Source: Moritella yayanosii
GTDB taxonomy: Bacteria > Pseudomonadota > Gammaproteobacteria > Enterobacterales > Moritellaceae
Length of the DNA stretch: 64,000 nt
Assembly: GCF_900465055.1 (NCBI RefSeq)
Contig: NZ_LS483250.1
Location: forward strand, 3,534,001 to 3,598,000
Direction of reading: 5' to 3'
The position numbers were made by a program, and so were the translations under genes. The stretch's first letter is position 1, and each line of letters opens with the position of its first letter. The notes beneath the pieces are model-generated. The model was given only the letters and a program-made list of their open reading frames with translations. It searched no databases and was not told the DNA's origin. Positions 28,631-37,698 of this stretch are shown in pieces.

Positions 28631-28998
28631 GTCATTCATTCCCTTTACTCACTTGTTGTAATTCATTTAAATTAAACAGTAACTCATCATCTCTATCTTC
28701 CTAGACAGGTGAGTAAGTTCGTTGTGTATGTTATGTCTATTTTGTGACGGTTTTCATTCACTTTTATGACAATTTAATGAAAGGCTAGTGATAATGAAAA
28801 ATTATTTTGATAAGTGGGTTACCTTATATTACAGTCCGAGTGATTAGTGTATTACTCTGTTATTCAATGGTTTACCGGCAGGTCTGACCTTTTGTTTTTT
28901 TACTGTTTAGATTTATATTGAGGTGCTGTATGATTGCGAAAATCAGTCATAACAGAAGGTTGAACTAATAGGGATGTGAATGTTCATTAAGTTAATTA

Positions 28999-29577
28999 AT
29001 GTTTAAAACAATATCACTAGAAAAAAAATTGCTATTAGTCGCAGGGACTCTGTCTTTGCTATTTATCGGGTTAAGTACCAGTTATTTTTTGTATGTCCGT
29101 AATAATGTTATCGAACAACGTCGATGTGCATTGGAACCCCGCATTACATTTATCGGTTCTATCATCACCGGTTATTATCAACAATATCTTGACCGTGAGT
29201 TAAGCCTTGTTCAGGCGCAGCAACAAGCGATCGATGAAATTCATCAGATTAACCAAGTAGATGAAAATTATACATTTGTGTTTAACGACGATTATCTGCT
29301 GTTAGAATCAGTGAATAATGCGAAAATGCTGAATAAAAATGTAAAAGAAGATCGTGATATTAAAGGTGTTAAGTTATATCAGTTATTGTATAACGAAGCG
29401 GTATATCGTAAAAATGACGGTTATTCACATTATTTTTATCGCCTTAATACTGACGGAACAGAACAACAGAAAATCTCTTACAGTCAATATTTCTCACCTT
29501 GGGGCTGGATCTATGGTGAGGGTGTTTATATCAATGATGTCGATGAATCTATTCTCAATATACTGACTTCTAATTAG
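28999..29577 (+). CDS. Stand-alone single Cache sensor-domain protein
   Basis: A 192-aa protein with one N-terminal membrane anchor (LLLVAGTLSLLFIGLSTSYF) and a periplasmic single-Cache domain: LSLVQAQQQAIDEIHQI, YTFVFNDDYLLLES, and YSQYFSPWGWIYGEGVYIND near the end. Such domains normally sit at the front of chemoreceptors, kinases or cyclases. Here the protein stops straight after the domain, without second membrane helix, HAMP or output domain, and no such module follows in any frame. It may be a truncated receptor or a true stand-alone binding protein. Its ligand could be a small carboxylate by analogy. Confidence 0.8.
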   Translation: MFKTISLEKKLLLVAGTLSLLFIGLSTSYFLYVRNNVIEQRRCALEPRITFIGSIITGYYQQYLDRELSLVQAQQQAIDEIHQINQVDENYTFVFNDDYLLLESVNNAKMLNKNVKEDRDIKGVKLYQLLYNEAVYRKNDGYSHYFYRLNTDGTEQQKISYSQYFSPWGWIYGEGVYINDVDESILNILTSN

Positions 29578-29697
29578 TCTTCATTTCATTCCCTACTCAT
29601 TACTTTATAATCAGTGAATATTTTAATGCTTTTGGCTTAATATTTGCATCATTTGTTTACTGATTTATTTGAACTGAATTATTTTAAGGAATATCGC

Positions 29698-31080
29698 ATG
29701 AGCAGACTATTAGCATTGTCTATATTGGTAAGCACCGCGTTAACTGGTTGTGGCGGTGGTGATGATGGTGGTAGTGGTAGTAGTGGTGGTGGGTCTACTC
29801 CGACTCCCGCAACAAAATACACATTTGAGTTTGTTAAACTGTCCGAAGGTAGTCAATCAGGCTGCACGGTATTTGACGGGTTAGAACAAAATTTTGACAC
29901 TAAGTATTATGCCAATAATGTACAACCACAGCGACTTGAGATACACGATGCCAGCGGTCATAAAGTTGATGTTTCTTTAAAACCTTTAAATGGTGCTATT
30001 ACATTCACTGCTGATGTTGTCCCTGAAGGGGGTTACGTTTCGATTATTGATTACTCAAGTGGCTCACGAACCTATCAGGTTTTATCGATTCAAAAAGAAT
30101 TGCTTGGTGATTACTTAATTAGACTGAATGGTGACTCTTTTGGCACTTGTTATAACAAAAATAAAGGACTTGATAAGAAATCCGGTACCGCGTTCATTTC
30201 AGTATTGCCAGGTGGGGATTCAAGTTACTACCAATTTGATACCTCGTTAGAAACGAAAAATAAAATATCTAATGCTTTCACGGCTGATATTAATGCTTAC
30301 GCAGATGAGAAAGTATTAGCGAAGGGCTATAATGGAAATACTACTGATTTAATTGTTTATGGATTTACTGAGTTAGATGCTGAAGCCACAGAGTTAAGCG
30401 TTATCGATGATAATTTAAATTGGTCTGCTACTAACTTTACTAGTACAGAACTTGATAGTTTGGCTATTAGTGTTAAACAAGGTAATTATATCTATCCTTG
30501 GTATGATGCTCAGTCTAAAGTTGCATTTCCTCATTATAGTGATGCAATTTCTGAATGGTTCTATACAGCTACGGGAAAACAGCGTAATTGGAACTTTAAG
30601 CACAACGCGAAATTTACCTATGAATTTGATGTAAGTTTAATGGTTAATATTGATAGCAATGTTGATGCGAGTATTAGCAAACCTGGGACAAGTTATGTAT
30701 TTTCAGCTTCAGGTATTAGTTCTTCGCATGATTTAGTGCAACGCAGTTATTATTATACCCAGAATATAAGCACACCTATTACGACATTGACGCATGTTAT
30801 GTACGGTATTCCAAATAACGCTGGTGAGGTCATCATTCCTGATTTAAAGTTAGATCGTTTATTGCCAACAGACACACCTACGATCACAGTGTCGATGGCT
30901 GCAACTAAATCTCTAGATGCTGATTTTGTGGAAAGCTTTATGCGTCGCTTTCAGCCTATAGATCCAAATACAGCCTCGTTTCTGACTGAAGACAGTATTT
31001 CATTGTTATTGACACCTGCGGATCAACTTAAGCAGCGTCAAAATACTAAGATGCATGATTACACTATCGTAGAACGCTAA
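29698..31080 (+). CDS. Hypothetical lipoprotein with Gly/Ser-rich linker
   Basis: Predicted surface or periplasmic lipoprotein, 460 aa. Signal MSRLLALSILVSTALTGC gives a clear lipobox, then a flexible Gly/Asp/Ser tract (about residues 19-38) and a Thr-Pro segment. The rest reads as beta-rich repeats without a family that I recognise. There are only two further Cys (about residues 58 and 153), which could form a disulfide. ATG 29698 follows AAGGA at ideal spacing; the longer frame from 29644 lacks a ribosome site. It is monocistronic by appearance, with its own terminator. Confidence 0.82.
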   Translation: MSRLLALSILVSTALTGCGGGDDGGSGSSGGGSTPTPATKYTFEFVKLSEGSQSGCTVFDGLEQNFDTKYYANNVQPQRLEIHDASGHKVDVSLKPLNGAITFTADVVPEGGYVSIIDYSSGSRTYQVLSIQKELLGDYLIRLNGDSFGTCYNKNKGLDKKSGTAFISVLPGGDSSYYQFDTSLETKNKISNAFTADINAYADEKVLAKGYNGNTTDLIVYGFTELDAEATELSVIDDNLNWSATNFTSTELDSLAISVKQGNYIYPWYDAQSKVAFPHYSDAISEWFYTATGKQRNWNFKHNAKFTYEFDVSLMVNIDSNVDASISKPGTSYVFSASGISSSHDLVQRSYYYTQNISTPITTLTHVMYGIPNNAGEVIIPDLKLDRLLPTDTPTITVSMAATKSLDADFVESFMRRFQPIDPNTASFLTEDSISLLLTPADQLKQRQNTKMHDYTIVER

Positions 31081-31099
31081 ACTTAATGTAATACACTAA

Positions 31100-31131
31100 C
31101 CAAAACCTCAGCTTGCTGGGGTTTTGTTGTT
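31100..31131 (+). terminator. Terminator after the lipoprotein gene
   Basis: CCAAAACC pairs with GGTTTTG (TGGGGTTTTG side) around an AGC-TTGC-based inner stem, then TTGTTT. Confidence 0.7.
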
Positions 31132-31524
31132 TCTGGCTATTGGTCGAGTCTAATCGCGGTAAAAATATTGTCAGTATCATGATGCTAGGTTGGATCACGG
31201 CATTAGGCGGTGGTACCTTACGCGATCTTATTTTGTCTGCTGAGACGATATTTTGGATCCGTGATCCCAGTTATTTCTGGACTGCTTTGTTGAGTGCTGT
31301 CATTGGTTTTTTTACGATCACTCATATCCGTAAGCACCGCCTGAAGAAACTTATTATCATGTTTGATACCATCGGCGCATCGCCAAACCTTGTTTAATAA
31401 TACTCAGCTGTATGCAACGCCGATTATTTTAGGTTGTTGCCTGTATATTGTATTGGTTAACTTAAATATTGATATAACACTGGCGGCACTTATCTGTATG
31501 GTGTTGATTGTATCAATGCGCTGA
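31113..31524 (+). pseudogene. Degraded TRIC/UPF0126 cation-channel gene (YicG-like)
   Basis: One frame holds the core of a UPF0126/TRIC protein: MMLGWITALGGGTLRDLILS and FWIRDPSYFW. It ends at 31397. Another frame carries on with the C-terminal helices (LYATPIILGCCLYIVLVNLN, then TLAALICMVLIVSMR) and stops at 31524. The first glycine-rich repeat and normal start are missing, and the 5' edge runs into the terminator of the lipoprotein gene, so the gene is truncated and frameshifted. Confidence 0.75.
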
Positions 31525-31644
31525 TTTATTCTGAGGTACTGTCGTAATAGTAAATAATTGTAATGAACGTTTGTAACATATAGTGGTAATAACGGTTGTA
31601 ATATATAGTAGTAATCATACGGATTAAATCGGTGACAAGAAACG

Positions 31645-32097
31645 ATGATGAATAAATCTTCGACTAGGCCAAGTACAACTGAGTCTGGCTATATGGCTAA
31701 TGGCCCTATCATTGCTGAAAACTTTTTAGTGTCGCAACCATGGCGGGCATTATTGCTGGGTGCTGGCTGTCTTGCTGTTACGCTTGGTGTGCTGGGTATT
31801 TTTTTACCTTTATTACCAACCGTTCCTTTTTTATTATTAGCCGCCGTGTGTTTTAGTCGGTCGTCACGAAAATTACAGTTGTGGCTGTTTAACCATCGCT
31901 ATCTCGGACCGTACTTAACTAATTATTTATTACGTAAAGGCATCAGTAAAAAACAGCTATTGAGTTCACTTTCTAGTATGTGGCTGGCGATGTTATTAGC
32001 GATCTATTTTGCGCCTATTTGGAGTGTGAAAATATTCTTATTGGTCACTGCTTGTCTTGTTAGCCGCCACCTTCTATCCTTACAACGCTTACCATAA
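31645..32097 (+). CDS. ybaN: YbaN/DUF454 family inner-membrane protein
   Basis: Small inner-membrane protein of 150 aa. It has the DUF454 signature: two closely spaced helices (LLLGAGCLAVTLGVLGIFLPLLP then TVPFLLLAAVCF) followed by SRSSRKLQLWLFNHRYLGPYL, and a final pair of helices. ATG 31645 or 31648 could start. Role is unknown; in some bacteria DUF454 members sit near haem or oxidative-stress genes, which is not the case here. Confidence 0.88.
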   Translation: MMNKSSTRPSTTESGYMANGPIIAENFLVSQPWRALLLGAGCLAVTLGVLGIFLPLLPTVPFLLLAAVCFSRSSRKLQLWLFNHRYLGPYLTNYLLRKGISKKQLLSSLSSMWLAMLLAIYFAPIWSVKIFLLVTACLVSRHLLSLQRLP

Positions 32098-32282
32098 TGA
32101 CTGGTGTTATGATTTGTATACGGTGTATTCGCTTAAATGCCCTGCAAAACGGAAGTTAAATACTAATTATTTTATATAAATCGTAGTTTCTTTCTAAATC
32201 TGATAACTCACTCATATTATTTTCGTATCTTTAATGTAACACTCCCGCAGCATTAAATTTCGTAAGTTAAGAGGACCTTGGT

Positions 32283-35200
32283 ATGTTTAAAGCGTTAGAT
32301 GCACTTTCTCCGTCGTTTATCGACCGTCCATTGGATGAACTTTGGCAGTTAATATCACCTTTGTATATGGTTGATGAGTCAACATGGTTAACAGAATTGT
32401 TACCAATGGCACGCCCATCTGCAGAAGAAAAATCTAAGATCACCACTAATGCCACAGTGTTAATTGAACGCGTGCGCGCTGATAAACAAGCCATCCAAAT
32501 GATTGATGCCTTGTTATTGGAATACAGCCTAGATACCAAAGAAGGTATCCTGTTGATGTGTCTTGCAGAAGCATTGATGCGTATTCCGGATGCGGCCACA
32601 GCAGATGCATTAATCCGTGACAAATTAAGCGTCGCAGATTGGAAGTCACATCTAAAAAATTCTGATTCAACATTTGTGAATGCATCCACTTGGGGACTAT
32701 TACTGACCGGTAAAGTGGTCAGCATGGATCGCAAAGACACTAAATCGGCGAGCAGCACCATTAGCCGTTTAGTGAATAAAGTGTCTGAACCGATCATTCG
32801 TAAAGCAATGAACCAAGCCATGAAGATCATGGGGCACCAATTTGTATTGGGGCGTAACATTGTTGAAGCGCAAAAAAATAGCCGTTCATTTCGCGATAAA
32901 GGTTTTACCTATTCGTTTGATATGTTGGGTGAATCGGCATTAACCACCGCCGATGCGAAAAAATATTTTAATGATTACATCAAAGCCGTCGAATCGGTGG
33001 GTAGTAATAAATACGGCAACGACAAAACGCCTTCGCCAACGGTTTCAATTAAGCTATCGGCATTGCACCCGCGTTATGAAGTGGCTAACGAAGCGCGCGT
33101 GATGACAGAAATGTACGACACTGTATTAGAACTACTATTACGGGCACGTGATTTAGATGTTGGCATTACTATCGATGCGGAAGAAGCAGACCGTTTAGAG
33201 TTATCACTCGCATTATTTGAAAAACTGTACCGTCATCCTAAACTACAAGGTTGGGGTCAATTCGGTATCGTAGTACAAGCTTATTCAAAGCGTGCCTTGC
33301 CGACCTTAGTTTGGCTCGCGGCATTAGCAAAAGAGCAGGGTGATGTGATCCCGCTACGCTTAGTAAAAGGTGCTTATTGGGATACTGAAATTAAATTATC
33401 ACAACAAAATGGTTATGATGCTTACCCGGTTTATACCCGCAAAGAAGCAACTGATGTGGCCTATCTTGCGTGTGCGCGCTTCTTGTTAAGTGAACAAGTT
33501 CGCGGTTGTATCTATCCACAGTTTGCCAGTCACAATGCGCACACAGTATCAGCAATTGCGACTATGGCTGAGCATAAAGAATTTGAATTCCAACGTTTAC
33601 ACGGCATGGGTGATGCACTGTATAACCACGCATTAGCGATCTATGGGATAAATGTCCGTATTTACGCGCCAGTGGGTAGCCATAAAGACTTGCTGCCATA
33701 CTTGGTTCGCCGTTTATTAGAAAATGGTGCCAACAGCTCGTTTGTACACCGTTTGGTTGATGCGAGTTGTCCAATTTCAGAGTTAACTGAACATCCCGTT
33801 GATACCCTAGAAAGTCGTCCGACATTACATAATAGTTTGATCCCCCTGCCGAGCAATATTTTTGCCGGACGTAAAAACTCATGCAACATCAATGTTGATA
33901 TTATCAGTGAGATCACGCCGTTTAATACCGAGCTAAGCTTACAGATGCAAAAAACCTGGCAAGCAGCGCCTGTGGTCAATGGGCAAGTGATCACCACGGG
34001 ATTAGCCAATGCTAAACCAGTCAGTGCCCCTTACGATCGTCGTATTCACGTGGGTCAAGTATTGTGGTCAACACCTGCAGAAGTCACCACCGCGTTAGAT
34101 ACTGCGGCGGATTACTTCCCAACCTGGTCTGCAGTACCAGTGGCAGAGCGTGCGGCATGTTTAAATAAGGTTGCCGATTTACTGGAAGCGAACTTAGCTG
34201 AATTAGTGGCGTTATGTCATAAAGAAGCCGGTAAAACCATTCACGACAGTCTAGATGAAGTGCGTGAAGCGGTTGATTTCTGTCGTTACTACGCAATGCA
34301 AGCCACTGAAAACTTCTCGGTAGCAAAAAACCAAGTACGTTTTGATGGTATTGCCCAGCAAGTAACGCGTCAGGGACAAGGTGTGTTTGTTTGTATCAGT
34401 CCGTGGAACTTCCCGTTAGCGATCTTCCTTGGTCAAGTTGCAGCGGCATTAGTCAGCGGTAATACCGTTATCGCGAAACCTGCAGAGCAAACCAGTTTGA
34501 TTGCAGCGCGTACCATGGCATTACTGTTAGAAGCAGGGGTGCCTAAAGAAGCGGTACATCTCTTGCCTGGTGACGGTGCTGCGGTTGGTTCACTACTGAC
34601 CGCTGACGAGCGTATTGCGGGTGTGGTATTCACGGGGTCAACAGCAACGGCACAAGTCATTAACCGTGCATTAGCGAAACGAGATACGAACGTCGCGACG
34701 TTGATCGCTGAAACAGGTGGTCAAAATACCATGATCGTTGACAGTACCGCGTTACCTGAGCAAGTTGTACGTGATGTCATGCGTTCTGCGTTTGCGTCTG
34801 CGGGTCAACGTTGCAGCGCACTGCGCGTACTGTTTTTACAAGAAGATGTTGCCGACCGAATTACCACCTTGATCCAAGGCGCAATGCAAGAATTACACGT
34901 TGGTTCACCACAGTTGCATCATACCGATGTCGGTCCCGTGATTGATTTACTGGCGAAGAAAAAGCTGCAAGCGCACATCGATAAAATGCGTGCGACAAGT
35001 AAGTTGGTTGGTGAAGTTAGCTTGAGTGACGAATGTAATTTTGGTGACTTTATTGCGCCTATTGCCTTTGAAATTGACAGTATTAGCCAACTTGAAGATG
35101 AACAGTTTGGTCCTATTTTACATATCGTGCGTTATAAAGCCGCTGATTTAAATAAGGTGATTAGCGAAATCAATGCCACTGGTTTTGGTTTGACCATGGG

Positions 35201-35399
35201 GATCCACAGTCGTAATGAACGTACCTATACCGATATCGAACGTCAAATAAGAGTGGGTAATTGCTACATTAACCGTGACCAAGTTGGCGCTGTGGTTGGT
35301 GTGCAACCTTTCGGTGGCCAAGGTTTATCTGGTACGGGTCCAAAAGCGGGTGGACCACATTATCTTTATCGTTTCACTAAGCAAGTTGTTAGCGCTTAA
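32283..35399 (+). CDS. putA: Bifunctional proline dehydrogenase / 1-pyrroline-5-carboxylate dehydrogenase
   Basis: A 1038-aa enzyme that oxidises proline to glutamate in two steps with FAD and NAD, channelled between two domains; peripheral at the inner membrane. The N-terminal dehydrogenase barrel (about 100-500) includes ITIDAEEADRLELSL and RLVKGAYWDTEI. The aldehyde dehydrogenase domain (about 540-1030) includes CISPWNFPLAIFLGQ, ETGGQNTMIVDSTA and the catalytic Cys in SAGQRCSALRV. It lacks the N-terminal ribbon-helix-helix DNA-binding domain of Escherichia PutA, so it should not act as its own repressor. It also lacks the long C-terminal extension; a separate protein 31 bases downstream supplies that type of domain. 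Confidence 0.97.
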   Translation: MFKALDALSPSFIDRPLDELWQLISPLYMVDESTWLTELLPMARPSAEEKSKITTNATVLIERVRADKQAIQMIDALLLEYSLDTKEGILLMCLAEALMRIPDAATADALIRDKLSVADWKSHLKNSDSTFVNASTWGLLLTGKVVSMDRKDTKSASSTISRLVNKVSEPIIRKAMNQAMKIMGHQFVLGRNIVEAQKNSRSFRDKGFTYSFDMLGESALTTADAKKYFNDYIKAVESVGSNKYGNDKTPSPTVSIKLSALHPRYEVANEARVMTEMYDTVLELLLRARDLDVGITIDAEEADRLELSLALFEKLYRHPKLQGWGQFGIVVQAYSKRALPTLVWLAALAKEQGDVIPLRLVKGAYWDTEIKLSQQNGYDAYPVYTRKEATDVAYLACARFLLSEQVRGCIYPQFASHNAHTVSAIATMAEHKEFEFQRLHGMGDALYNHALAIYGINVRIYAPVGSHKDLLPYLVRRLLENGANSSFVHRLVDASCPISELTEHPVDTLESRPTLHNSLIPLPSNIFAGRKNSCNINVDIISEITPFNTELSLQMQKTWQAAPVVNGQVITTGLANAKPVSAPYDRRIHVGQVLWSTPAEVTTALDTAADYFPTWSAVPVAERAACLNKVADLLEANLAELVALCHKEAGKTIHDSLDEVREAVDFCRYYAMQATENFSVAKNQVRFDGIAQQVTRQGQGVFVCISPWNFPLAIFLGQVAAALVSGNTVIAKPAEQTSLIAARTMALLLEAGVPKEAVHLLPGDGAAVGSLLTADERIAGVVFTGSTATAQVINRALAKRDTNVATLIAETGGQNTMIVDSTALPEQVVRDVMRSAFASAGQRCSALRVLFLQEDVADRITTLIQGAMQELHVGSPQLHHTDVGPVIDLLAKKKLQAHIDKMRATSKLVGEVSLSDECNFGDFIAPIAFEIDSISQLEDEQFGPILHIVRYKAADLNKVISEINATGFGLTMGIHSRNERTYTDIERQIRVGNCYINRDQVGAVVGVQPFGGQGLSGTGPKAGGPHYLYRFTKQVVSA

Positions 35400-35430
35400 G
35401 CTGCGTCATTGTAAATTAAGGAGTTAAACC

Positions 35431-36168
35431 ATGGTTGTAGAAAATAAAGTAGTCCAGACGCAGCAGCTGATTGAAACTGGCCTTTGTGCGTGGCAGAGTT
35501 GGAATGATCTGGGGGTAATTGCCCGTGCCGAACTGATTGCTAAATGGGTCGAGATCATTAGCCAGGAAGCGGCATTAGGTAAATTGGCTGGTGAAATGGC
35601 GAAATACCAAAAACACCAAGCCATTACGTTATTGGGCGATGAAAAATTAATGCCAGGGCCGACAGGTGAAGTGAACGAGCTTTACAGTGCCGGGCGTGGT
35701 TTATTTATTGTCGCCGCAACAGATGCCGATCAAAGCAGTACCATTAATGCCATTGTTGGCCATGTTAGTGCGGCGTTATTAGCCGGTAATACCTTGGTAT
35801 TAGCATTGCCGCAAGCACAGCAGGCATTACAGTTTGTGTTACTTAATACACTGCATGCAGCGGGTATCCCAGAGCTTGTCGTACAGGGCGCTGAGGAAAC
35901 AGAGTTAACGGCACTGATTGAATCACCGCAAGTAGCGGGTGTGGCGTTTACCGGTGATAAAAAAACCGCGCAAACGCTTAACCGTACCTTGTCTACACGT
36001 GATGGTTTATTGGCGCAACTGGTTGCTGAAGTGAGTGGCAGTGCCTTGGCTTATGTGACCGATAACCACTTTATTCTACGTTTTATTACCGAGCGTACTC
36101 GTACTATTAATATTACGGCTGTGGGTGGTAATGCCATCTTGTTAGAACTTGGCGGCGGTGACCATTAG
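35431..36168 (+). CDS. Aldehyde-dehydrogenase-superfamily domain protein, detached PutA C-terminal domain
   Basis: A 245-aa protein that looks like the N-terminal half of an aldehyde dehydrogenase fold (GRGLFIVAATDADQSSTINA, LLAGNTLVLALPQAQQA, VAGVAFTGDKKTAQTLNR). The catalytic cysteine region is missing, as in the C-terminal superfamily domain of long PutA proteins, which stabilises the oligomer and seals the substrate tunnel. It starts 31 bases after putA behind AAGGAG and ends with ITAVGGNAILLELGGGDH. It is probably a structural partner of PutA acting in trans, not an enzyme (inference). Vibrios have a similar pair. Confidence 0.75.
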   Translation: MVVENKVVQTQQLIETGLCAWQSWNDLGVIARAELIAKWVEIISQEAALGKLAGEMAKYQKHQAITLLGDEKLMPGPTGEVNELYSAGRGLFIVAATDADQSSTINAIVGHVSAALLAGNTLVLALPQAQQALQFVLLNTLHAAGIPELVVQGAEETELTALIESPQVAGVAFTGDKKTAQTLNRTLSTRDGLLAQLVAEVSGSALAYVTDNHFILRFITERTRTINITAVGGNAILLELGGGDH

Positions 36169-36214
36169 TTGCTAGCGCGATTAACAGTAAAATTGTTCGT
36201 GTAATATGAATAAT

Positions 36215-36248
36215 CCATATCAGGTACGCATTTGCGTGCCTGATATGG
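36215..36248 (+). terminator. Strong hairpin after the putA operon
   Basis: CCATATCAGG pairs with CCTGATATGG and the interior continues as ACGCA/TGCGT. A long, nearly perfect stem; the downstream T tract is absent, so termination efficiency is uncertain. Confidence 0.65.
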
Positions 36249-36337
36249 GACACCTATCAGTGTAAGTCAGTTTATTTAGTAGTATCATCAGCCTCATTGT
36301 CTTAAGTTATTATTTATAAATTTACAGTAGGTCATTG

Positions 36338-36802
36338 ATGCAAAAAACTACCCGTTGCATGGCAACTAACAAACGTATTGCGCTTGTAGCCCATGATCAC
36401 ATGAAGTCAGAGCTGATTGCTTGGTCAAAAGCACGTGCTGATATTCTCCAAAAACACCATTTATTCGGTACTGGCACCACTGCCACATTATTGACCAAAC
36501 ACGTTGAACTACCGGTTAAAGCACTGTTGAGCGGTCCTATGGGTGGCGATCAACAGCTTGGCGCTATGATTGCAGAAGGCGAGATTGATATGATGATCTT
36601 CTTCTGGGACCCTATGAATGCAGTGCCACACGATCCGGATGTAAAAGCATTATTACGTTTAGCAGCAGTGTGGAATATTCCGGTGGCAACCAATCCCGCT
36701 ACGGCTGATTTCATTATTGATTCTATTCATACCAGTAGTAAATACGAATATGCAGTGCCTGATTACGAAAGTTATCTAGCAGAGCGTATTAGCGAGCTAT
36801 AA
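36338..36802 (+). CDS. mgsA: Methylglyoxal synthase
   Basis: Cytosolic hexameric enzyme of 154 aa that converts dihydroxyacetone phosphate to methylglyoxal plus phosphate, an overflow bypass of glycolysis. The start [21 protein letters not shown] aligns with Escherichia MgsA, so ATG 36338 is used. Catalytic and phosphate-binding blocks are present: [30 protein letters not shown] with the catalytic Asp, and [20 protein letters not shown]. Nothing unusual in length. Confidence 0.97.
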   Translation: MQKTTRCMATNKRIALVAHDHMKSELIAWSKARADILQKHHLFGTGTTATLLTKHVELPVKALLSGPMGGDQQLGAMIAEGEIDMMIFFWDPMNAVPHDPDVKALLRLAAVWNIPVATNPATADFIIDSIHTSSKYEYAVPDYESYLAERISEL

Positions 36803-36843
36803 CGTAGTAAATAACGATTGTTTTGAATCAACAGTATGAAAGG

Positions 36844-36874
36844 TAATAACAGCAGCGCGTGTCTGCTGTTATTA
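36844..36874. terminator. Hairpin between mgsA and ribA
   Basis: TAATAACAGCAG pairs perfectly with CTGCTGTTATTA (12 bp) around a 7-base loop. It lies between converging genes; no T run on either side. Confidence 0.6.
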
Positions 36875-36893
36875 TGGATGGATGTGAGTCGTG

Positions 36894-37502
36894 TTAATCT
36901 TCTTTGAAATGTTCTTCTGTCATCATATGCCCAAGCTTGTCGGCTTTGGTTCTCAAATAATGTTCATTGTGCATATTCTTACCCACTTGCAATGGCTGAC
37001 GAGCCACCACATTAACGCCGCATTCATCCATCGCCGCTAATTTTTTCGGGTTATTGGTCATGAGTCTCACTTTGCTAATACCGAGGTGGTCTAACATAGG
37101 TTTGCACATGGCATAATTACGTAGGTCTGCAGCAAAACCTAATTTTTCGTTCGCTTCAACCGTGTTGGCACCAGCGTCTTGTAAATTATACGCACGGATC
37201 TTGTTTAACAGACCAATACCACGACCTTCTTGACGTAAATACAGAATAAAGCCAGCACCTGCGTCGGAGATATTTTTCATTGCGGTTTCAAGTTGAAAGC
37301 CACAATCACAACGTAAACTAAACAAGGCATCACCGGTTAAACATTCTGAATGAATACGACCTAATATGACTTCGTCTTTAGCTAACTCACCATACGTTAG
37401 TGCCACATGTTCTTTGCCTGTTTCTGAGTCTTCGAAGCCGTGCATAGTGAAAGTACCAAAAGGTGTGGGTAGTTTTGAAGATGCGATAAATTTAATAGAC
37501 AC
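36894..37502 (-). CDS. ribA: GTP cyclohydrolase II
   Basis: First committed enzyme of riboflavin synthesis, 202 aa, opening the imidazole ring of GTP. Zinc-binding cysteines are seen in [21 protein letters not shown], and the catalytic block in [19 protein letters not shown]. The end [20 protein letters not shown] is standard. The start is GTG at 37502 after GAGGTAA. Stand-alone RibA, not fused to RibB, as in Escherichia. Confidence 0.97.
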   Translation of the reverse strand: MSIKFIASSKLPTPFGTFTMHGFEDSETGKEHVALTYGELAKDEVILGRIHSECLTGDALFSLRCDCGFQLETAMKNISDAGAGFILYLRQEGRGIGLLNKIRAYNLQDAGANTVEANEKLGFAADLRNYAMCKPMLDHLGISKVRLMTNNPKKLAAMDECGVNVVARQPLQVGKNMHNEHYLRTKADKLGHMMTEEHFKED

Positions 37503-37641
37503 GGATTACCTCTTACTATTCATCGCTTATGATTAGTGATGAACGTCAAATAGAATTACTTTGGGCGTAGTTTACGCGGTTATGGCGGCAATCTGAATAG
37601 ACAATTGTAAAAAGACGGGATAATTATCATTCTCTGTCATG

Positions 37642-37681
37642 AACACAACAAAGTACATTAAATTATGTACTTTGTTGTGTT
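37642..37681. repeat. Perfect 17-bp inverted repeat (hairpin)
   Basis: AACACAACAAAGTACAT (37642-37658), loop TAAATT, and the exact complement (37665-37681). It lies 18 bases downstream of the SieB-like gene stop and about 140 bases before ribA. It may work as a terminator on the plus-strand side (TTGGTTTTT follows) or be a small palindromic element. Confidence 0.75.
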
Positions 37682-37698
37682 GGTTTTTAGCGGTTGTG

